The position numbers were made by a program, and so were the translations under genes. The notes under the pieces were generated by a model. The model saw nothing but the letters and a program-made list of their open reading frames with translations, had not been told where the DNA came from and searched no databases. From Amyelois transitella (taxonomy: Eukaryota > Arthropoda > Insecta > Lepidoptera > Pyralidae), in NCBI RefSeq assembly GCF_032362555.1, contig NC_083522.1:2644001-2708000 (forward strand): a DNA stretch of 64,000 bases, given 5' to 3'. This document shows positions 15,001-24,000 of the stretch, piece after piece; within the stretch, counting starts at the first letter, position 1; the number at the start of each line of letters is the position of its first letter.

Positions 15001-18000
15001 CACGCTTTTTGTGCTAATTGAAGATTATCTCTCTTCTCTTTTCGTTCTATTCAAAGCTAAAAATACTTAAATCAGAACTTTGTTTCATCTTCATTGTATA
15101 CAATAACACTCACCTCAATATGTTTCTCGTAGTATTTGACCTGTCTTGCAAGCATGCCCGTGTGAAGCACGCTGTTTGTGCTAATTGAAGATTATCTCTC
15201 TTCTCTTTTCGTTCTATTCAAAGCTAAAAATACTTGAATCAAAACTTTGTTTCATTTTCATTGTATACAATAACACTCACCTCAATATGTTTCTCGTAGT
15301 ATTTGACCTGTCTTGCAAGCATGCCCGTGTGAAGCACGCTGTTTGTGCTAATTGAAGATTATCTCTCTTCTCTTTTCGTTCTATTCAAAGCTAAAAATAC
15401 TTAAATCAGAACTTTGTTTCATCTTCATTGTATACAATAACACTCACCTCAATATGTTTCTCGTAGTATTTGACCTGTCTTGCAAGCATGCCCGTGTGAA
15501 GCACGCTGTTTGTGCTAATTGAAGATTATCTCTCTTCTCTTTCCGTTCTATTCAAGGCTAAAAATACTTGAATCAGAACTTTGTTTCATCTTCACTGTAT
15601 ACAATAACACTCACCTCAATATGTTTCTCGTAGTATTTGACCTGTCTCTCTAGCGCCTCCCAGTGCGGAGCGCGCGGCTTGTTGGCAGCTTGCGCCAGCT
15701 GTAGATTGTCCCTCTGTTCCTCCCGTTGTTCGGCCAGGGCCTCCGCCGGCGGACTCTCCGTTGATTCTAAGAACGCCAGAAGTCCCGACGGCTGTAGATT
15801 ATTATTTTTAGTTATATATACAATATCAACTATACATTTAAAAGGAACTCCATACCTTTGAACCTTTACTATTTACATATATGAAACAAGAATGCACAGA
15901 AAAATTGAACTGGTTTCAGAGTAGACTGTATAGAAAGTTCCGTGTGTATCCTTAATTTTAATGCGATAACAATAATAAATTAATGTAATAATAAAAAAAA
16001 TAAGTTTCTTTTATTATTTCATTTATTTACAGATTAAATAAAAATTAAATATGAACCGGTTCTTATAATTAAACTTTAATAAAAATGGGGTACATAGCAA
16101 ATCATTCATCAAAAAATAACATACATAAATAAAATAAAATTAAAAATTCCAGCATTTTTTAGTGGCTGACGTCAATAGTTTACCATGATCCGGCGCAGCA
16201 AGGCGTGCGCCGGCGCATGCTCCACCAGCCACAGCGCCACCAAGTGGCGCGCCAGGTGGCGCTGGTGCTGCCGCGGCGGGGCGAACAGCGCCGACACCAG
16301 GTGTCGCGGGAGCGCCGCTTCCGCTAGCGCCAGGGATTGCATCCGAGGGCCGACTGCGCTGCTCCCCTCTTCCACTAACGCGCGCATCACTAAACCCGCG
16401 CCTTTGTTGATCGCCATTGACGGGTGCTGTGGGAAAAGTGATTCTGTTGCATCAAGAAGGATGACAAGCGATCTTATACTACGTCGAAAAACATACGGTT
16501 GATATTGAAAGGACGAAATTAATAATAATGATCACTCCACGCTGGCAACTTAAGTTGTTTAAATTCGAATTAAAGATAATGTCAGTGTGATCTTGGTATA
16601 AAAAAAGAAAACCATTAAAATTTCTACAATTTAATCAAATAAGCTATTTCAAGAGATAAATAGAGCACTGCCTCAAGGTTTGCTATTTAAATTGTAAAAA
16701 AAATATAAAGAATGAAAAACTTTATCTTTTGTAATTTATGAGCTTGTAGTGTTACCAGCTCATAAATTCCATTATTAATATTATATTAATTGTTATATCT
16801 TTAGGTTTCACACAATTGGTTGACGTCATAACAATTAAAAAATTTACGACAGTCACTCAATAGTATTTCAACCAACCTCAAACAACTTGAACAGAACTCG
16901 GCCTTTATTCGACACCATTTCCAACAACTGATCGAACTGTTTCCCATCAGTGGTTTCGCTGTAGGGCACGCACAACGCGAACGTGAGGAAATCCAACATG
17001 GCCGCCACTACTAGCGCCCCACTGCCTGCAGTCTGAAAAAAATGGTACAATTATCAGGTCTTATTGATTGTTTAAGCTAAGAGTCGCAACGGTTCATATG
17101 TAATTGTGATTGTGAAACTAGTCGGTATCTAACAACGAAGGGTAGAAAAATGTGGTAAAGTTTTTACAAACTTAACAACCGTGTGTGGTACTTTAATAGG
17201 ATTTCTTCAACTTTTCCATAGATGTCGTAAAGGCAACTTAAAGAACGTGTGTGCCAGCTGGTTCTCTTCCCGTACAGATAGTAAAAACCAATCAAGGGAA
17301 TGAATATTAAATTTGGGAATTGTAACTCTATGATGTGGTGTATATATAGGCAAAGCAGTGAATTTGAGCAGTTTGATGTGCCATTGACTGTACCTTAAGA
17401 GAATTACAATAGAATAGTACGAGCTAATGATGATAAAGTTACCACGTGATCCGCCCACATAGACAGCAACCCCTCCAAGAAGGCAGCAGAAGACAGCATG
17501 CTGGCTTTGTTCAGCTGCTCCTGTCTCAAGTCCGGGTCTTGGTGCATCGGCTGCATCAATGCGCAAACTGCATCTAAAGCGGCGTGGGAACACGCGGGGG
17601 AACCACGACGTAGGGCCGATACAACGGCCGAGCCGATCCATTCGCGAAACCTGGAAATAAATACATATACATACATACATACATAAAATCACGCCTCTTT
17701 CCCGGAGGGGTAGGCAGAGACTACCTCTTTCCACTTGCCACGATCTCTGCATACTTCCTTCGCTTCATTCACATTCATAACTCTCTTCATGCAAGCATGA
17801 AATATCTATATCTTCAACACTCTTCATAAATACATATAGTCACGTCTACTTCCCTTGCGGGGTAAACAGAGCCAACAGTCTTGAAAAGACTCACAAGGTT
17901 TCACAAGGCACACGTTCAGCTGTTTGGCTTAATAGTAGAATTGAGATTGAAATAGTGACAGGTTGCTACACATCGCCTAAAAAAGAATCCCAAGTTTATA

Positions 18001-21000
18001 AGCATATCCCTTAGTCGCCTTTCACGATATCCATGGGAATGAAATGGAGTGGTTCTATTCTTCTTTGTATTAGTGCCGGGAACAACACAACACAACACAA
18101 CAGCACACATAACTCTTGCGGGTTAGACAGAGCCAACAGTCTTGAATTTCCGATGACTGATCTTTGTTGTGTGTGTTTTTATTTTCGGGTGTATTTGTTT
18201 TCCCTATTGTTTAGCAAATGTATAGAAAATTTGATGTACTATTTCTGTTGTTTCGTTGATATAATATCTTAGAATAGATATATCTAATAATACGATTAAA
18301 AACTAGCAATGAAGTACAATACACAAGCATGAAAGGCCTAGCTGGGCCAGCGATACATCCTAAATTGAAGATGAGGCTAACAACTTATCACTATTCTCAA
18401 GACCATATTTAATAACATATTTCAATACATTCTTTCGCCATCTACAATATATTTCTTGTCAATTTTTTAACTCACCCCGGTAACGCAGTGAACGCAGCGA
18501 AGCCCACTTTACTAGCGCATAATCTTCTCAGCGCGTGGAATTGCGCTTCAAGCTCCTTCGGTGACAGACTAGCGCCAGACGGGGCGCTGCTTATAAGCGC
18601 TGTTAGGGCTCCGGTGATGAGTTTCTCCTTGTTTTCCGCAAATAACCGCTGTCGATAGAAGGGGTATTACATGCGACTGTGAAATTTAATCACTTTGTAA
18701 GCAAGATCAATATACTAGCTATTTTAAGAGGCATTTTTAAGCGGAATTACAACGTATTTTTTTAAACACCAAATTATGAATTTTCATTAACATTACTTAC
18801 TAATTTAATTGACTAATATTGACCAACATTTTACTGATCTAAATCAGTGGGGAGGGAAAATTCGAAATACCAAAATGAACCGAAACATTTGCAATACAAT
18901 TTAATCTAATACACTGACCGGGAAAAATATGTTTTTAATGTAAGATATTTTTAAAAGTAGCCTAACATTTCCGAATACGCAGAAGAATCTACTTTTTTTT
19001 AATTATTGAAGAACGGACTCTTTCATCTTACAAAGCTAACAAAATAAGCGATTTAACATGAAAAAGCTTTGAAACTCGCAAATAATCATTGACAAGCTAA
19101 ATAAATAAAAATATGATAATTACAATGATGTGATGGCCCCACACCATAGGTTGAAAAAGGATAAATAAATCCCTAAGGACCATGAATGTTTGCTCGCCGC
19201 TTTTAGAAATCTGTCTAATGAAACATAATATTTATAAACACCCTTTAAATATTAAAGGAATAAAATATTTATCAAAATAACTGTAATTTTTTGTCAAGAA
19301 TAGGGTCCAAGAACTAAGTCATTGAAATTTAATTTTGGATTCTCTCTTTTCGTTCTAGCAAACGAAACGTTGTATAAGATTAAACACGGGGTTGTGAAAA
19401 CATCAGTAATTCACACACCTTAGTTTAACCCTAATTATCAAATACCATGAAACAAATGGCGCAGTCGTTAGGACGCCGCTGCTGAACATGACGCAGTCGG
19501 TAGGACGTCTAAAAGCGGCGAGTGTGCTCAGGGCCTTATTTAAATATCAAGGGGAACTTACGAGATCCCACGTAAGGAACAGCCACAACAGGGGACGGGC
19601 CTACGAGGCAGAAACGTCAATGTAAAATGGCCGGCAACAAAACATAAGAAGCAAAATAAGCAAGAAATGCAACCTTTCTTCATTTACCTTCATTCGCTTT
19701 ATTACATTCATTAGCTTACATTATATAGGTTTATATAGGTATTTATATATTATATAGGTATTATAGGTAGGTTATTTTTATAGGTTTTATCATAAAATAT
19801 GGGTTAATCTAGAAACTGCAATGGATTGGTAACGCGTCCCAATATAATCGAAGTTCAGAGGCATTTCTACTTTTACAATATGCAGACATAAGATATTTGA
19901 TAGATAAATTGCAATAGAGTAAAAAAAAACAAAAATCAATGGACATTTTAGCGTTTTCTTTTTGCGTCTTATCAATGAGATAACTTTTATCCGCCTATTG
20001 AAAAACTAGGTATACTTAGTTTAGCAAGAACGCGTAGTGAAGTGTGGATTTCCTTATCTTATTTAAAAGTTAGCATTTATTGAATCGATTTAGATAAAAG
20101 ATGTTTAGTATTCAAAATTTTGTGTGTTATATGAATCTGATGATAAATAGCGAGTGTAGTGATTTATAGTGTAGATTTATTTATATCATTTTTATCAATA
20201 TATAGTTTTAAAGATACAGGGATAAAAATACATGTTATTTGTAAATTTGAAGTAACTTAGATTATTTATTTTAAGGTAGGATTTAAATGTAGCATATATA
20301 AATGAACTATACATTAGCAGAAGCAGGAATTGTGTTACAATCTTACGTCTTGGCTGACGGAGTAGATGAGGCCACTGTACCCGACGTTCGCGTTGAAACG
20401 CTCGATTACCTCAGCCCGTGTCATTCCCACCGGGTTTTGGAACAACCTGTTTAAATTTAAGCCACTTAGAAAAATCTTCGTTCGATAATACAGTCAACAG
20501 CAGTCTAGTTACTTAGCATGGAACTCTATGAAGCCGTAATAGAGGCGAATTTGCAGTTCATCTGTGCGGGTTGATGTGCTGCTGTCAGTACAATATTACG
20601 ATTAATATTCTTATGTTGGTTGGACCACAACCGCAATACTCCTTCACGCGCGATTTTTGGGCGTGATACAGCGGTTGCGACAAAGCTAGTTATTTCTATG
20701 CAATAAAGATATTACAAACAAACAAAGCTAGAATAGAATAGAATTGTGACGTCATCACTAACGTCACACACCATCTGTCAATTCACAGCATAGAATGCGA
20801 CTCGCTCAGCCAATAGCAGCGAAGAGTTCATTGATTGGTGCATAAATACAACGTCCGACTCGACATAGTCTGCCGCGCGGTTCCCCAGGCATAACACCTA
20901 GCCTCGCGGAAAATGGAAAATGTATATAGCATTGGGCCGAGGTTTTGACTAACCCACCTAGGATCAGTCGCAATCAATAAAAACACCAGATTTTCGTTCT

Positions 21001-24000
21001 ATATACATACAGGCGTGTCATGTCAATAGCCGATAGGCATTTATTAACTAATCTGCCAGTCAGTTTTATTCGTCTAAATGTCAAGTGATACTCTCCATCT
21101 GTCGTCTGAACGGCGGCAACAAGCATAACAAGCTAAGCCACACGTGATGTCGTGTCAGGGGTACCTGCGATCCCATGATGCCCTTAAAATGGCAAGAAGG
21201 GCGAACGGAGGGGTTTTTGTGGGTAGACTGGTATACTAGTTACCAGGAGTCCCACACTCTCCCGGGTGAAGACCCGGGGGGTTATCCGTAAAAAGGATTT
21301 CACCTTCGACAAAAAAAAAAAAGTCTCACCGCAGATGGTTGGACTCGGTCTCCTCGTCGACGGGCTGCTGCAGCGGCCCGAGGCGGTACCCGCGCGGCGT
21401 GCCGCTGCAGCGCACGTGCACGTCGCGCTGCCCCGCCGACCGCACGCCGTCCACCAGCGACGCTAGTAGCGCGTCTCTGTTCGATGGTAAATATTATACA
21501 GTACATACAGCGAAATAAAACGCGAAGCTCAAGACCGAGCGGGATGGCGACGCACTGTGGATGCCCTCTGCCCCAGCTAGGGGACATAGGACCTTAAGTC
21601 AAAGACATACATATAATATACAGGTAATTTTAATTAATTTATAATTGGATAGAATAGAATAGATTACATACATACATATAGGGTCACGTCTATATCCCTT
21701 GCGGGGTAGACAGCGCCAACTCTCAGCTATTTGGCTTAATGATTGAATTGAGGTTGAAATAGTGACAGGTTGCTAGCCCATCCAGCCTACAAGAAGAATC
21801 CCAAGTTAATAAGCCTATTCCTTAGTCGCCTTTTCAATATTCATGGGAAAGAGATGGAGGTAGTATAATGTCCGATAGACCTGATTATATGTATATATTG
21901 AATAATTGTAAGGTCGAGATTCCCTGTCTAGATATGGCACCTGCAAATCTCCATACATACTTTTTCATAGCAATATACTCGTATGTTTCTAAAGTCTTGC
22001 ATGTGTATTGTACTTAACATTGTTACGTTTAAAAGACTTCAGCTTAATAATAGCCGTCCAATGTGTGATTACAATAATTCACGTATTACATAAATATAAG
22101 AAGATGAAGAATAATAGGTGTGTGAGAATTAAGATTACCTTAAGCCACCTTTGCTTGTATGCAATAAAAAAATAGAATCTAAAACTTTCATACCTTTCAC
22201 CAGCTAAGTAAGTTCTGGTCTGCCCATTCAGATATTCAATTGAGAATTTTTGAGGGTGATCAGGATCTCTGACTAGAGCGAACACATCGCTCAATGGCCT
22301 GAGACATACCACCTGAAATGTAAGTAATGTAATAACCAAACTTGAAATTTCATTGAACAAGTTGTCAATAGATTTGTGATAATTATATATTATTTCAACT
22401 TAAATCTGTATATATTCCTTGATGGAAGGAAATAAAAATAAAATATACACACACTGATTGCTTTAAATATAATATCTAAAACTTTTTACCATCCTCAGCA
22501 CATGGCAAAAAGTGTTAATGAAAAGATATGGATAGGTCCTTCATTTCACAAATTGGTTGAATGTCAAGCACTTCTCTTGTATGTCGTAACTTTGGACATC
22601 TTGACTAAATAAGATAAAACCTCTTCAATGTCGACTAACTTTTGCATTCTTAGACCTGATACCATTAATATACTGGAGCCGAACTGAGGTTGAGACACCT
22701 CCACGCCCGCGCATCTGCTTGCATTGTGACGTTCAGAACACTTTTTCTTTTCAATCATAGTACCTTATTCTCTCTAAATACTCACAGAATATGTCTGGGG
22801 GTCTCTCTCAAGGATGCACGTGTCAGAGAGGCAGAGCGTCCGTCTCATGGGCTCCATGTGCCGGGCCGGGTTCACCTTGTGGACTAGAAACTCGCATAGA
22901 GATGTCTGGTGTTGATCTCCGCTGAAATTATACTACTTATGAGGAACTTTGTTTGTTTGGAAACTCTTTATTGCACATATACTTCATTTAAGGATTCAAC
23001 TGTTAGTTAATTTTTAGTTTATTTTGAGGTATAAAATATAAGATAAAATTTTGCAACATAATAGAGCGCTTACTTTCTTCCCCAAATTTTATGAATGTAG
23101 TTTAATAACAAAGGTTAAATAAAGGCCGGAATTCCCACATTATCCTGCACATCCCGGAATTATTTCCGGATATTCCCACAGAAGCACAGGCCATGCTAAT
23201 GCTTGCGATATTAAAGCTTGTATGCTACATACAAGCTTTAATATCCCAACAAGATAAGTTATAAAACAAATTCTTATCTCATAAAATCCCACCATATGAC
23301 CAAACAGATACACTGATTAGCTGAACCCAACTTGTAATCAAGGTTGAATGAATCATCATTGATAATGACCAAACCTATAAACATTAGCCAAAAACATATT
23401 AACCAATAGTACATTGACACCACAAACAATTAGGTTGACTAGTGTGATCCAATTTTACTCATAAATTAATACATTAACATTACTAACATTACTCATATAA
23501 CAGGAAGTATTACTAATCTATACCACATTTACTAGAATGCAAACAAATGAAATATTGTTTATTACAAATAATTTATTTGTAAATAGACAAGCAGCTGTTC
23601 AACTGATAAAATGAATGTTGTTGCCAAAGCTTGAGGATTGATTTCCTGTCTGATTACCTAATCATCACAAGATTTTTTAGTATACATACATACCATCATG
23701 CCCCTCTCCCATTGGGGTAGGCAGAAGCTATGGATTTCTGCTTGCTATATGTACTCCTTACAGACCTCTCCCGCTTCCTCCACACTCATTACTCTTTTTA
23801 TGCATATTCAATGATAGTTGAGTTTTAGTATAGTTCTGATGTATTTTACAAGCCTCTGAATGGCACTGTGCCTTTATCAGGAAGAAATGAATGGTTCTAG
23901 TCTTCTCTGGCCAACACAACACAGTGCTGCCATTACCAACTATTTATGTTCAAGTCAAATGAAAGTTACATTGTTAGTGTATTGTTGTCTTTTACAAATT

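Noticed and set aside
10271-15613. Regularly spaced repeats that might suggest a CRISPR-like array
   Set aside because: Eukaryotic intron; the units are head-to-tail with no unique spacers and derive from the neighbouring exons.
17207-17752. 181-codon minus-strand open frame
   Set aside because: Overlaps an Rme-8 exon in another frame plus repeat B; the conserved frame is the 17443-17650 exon.
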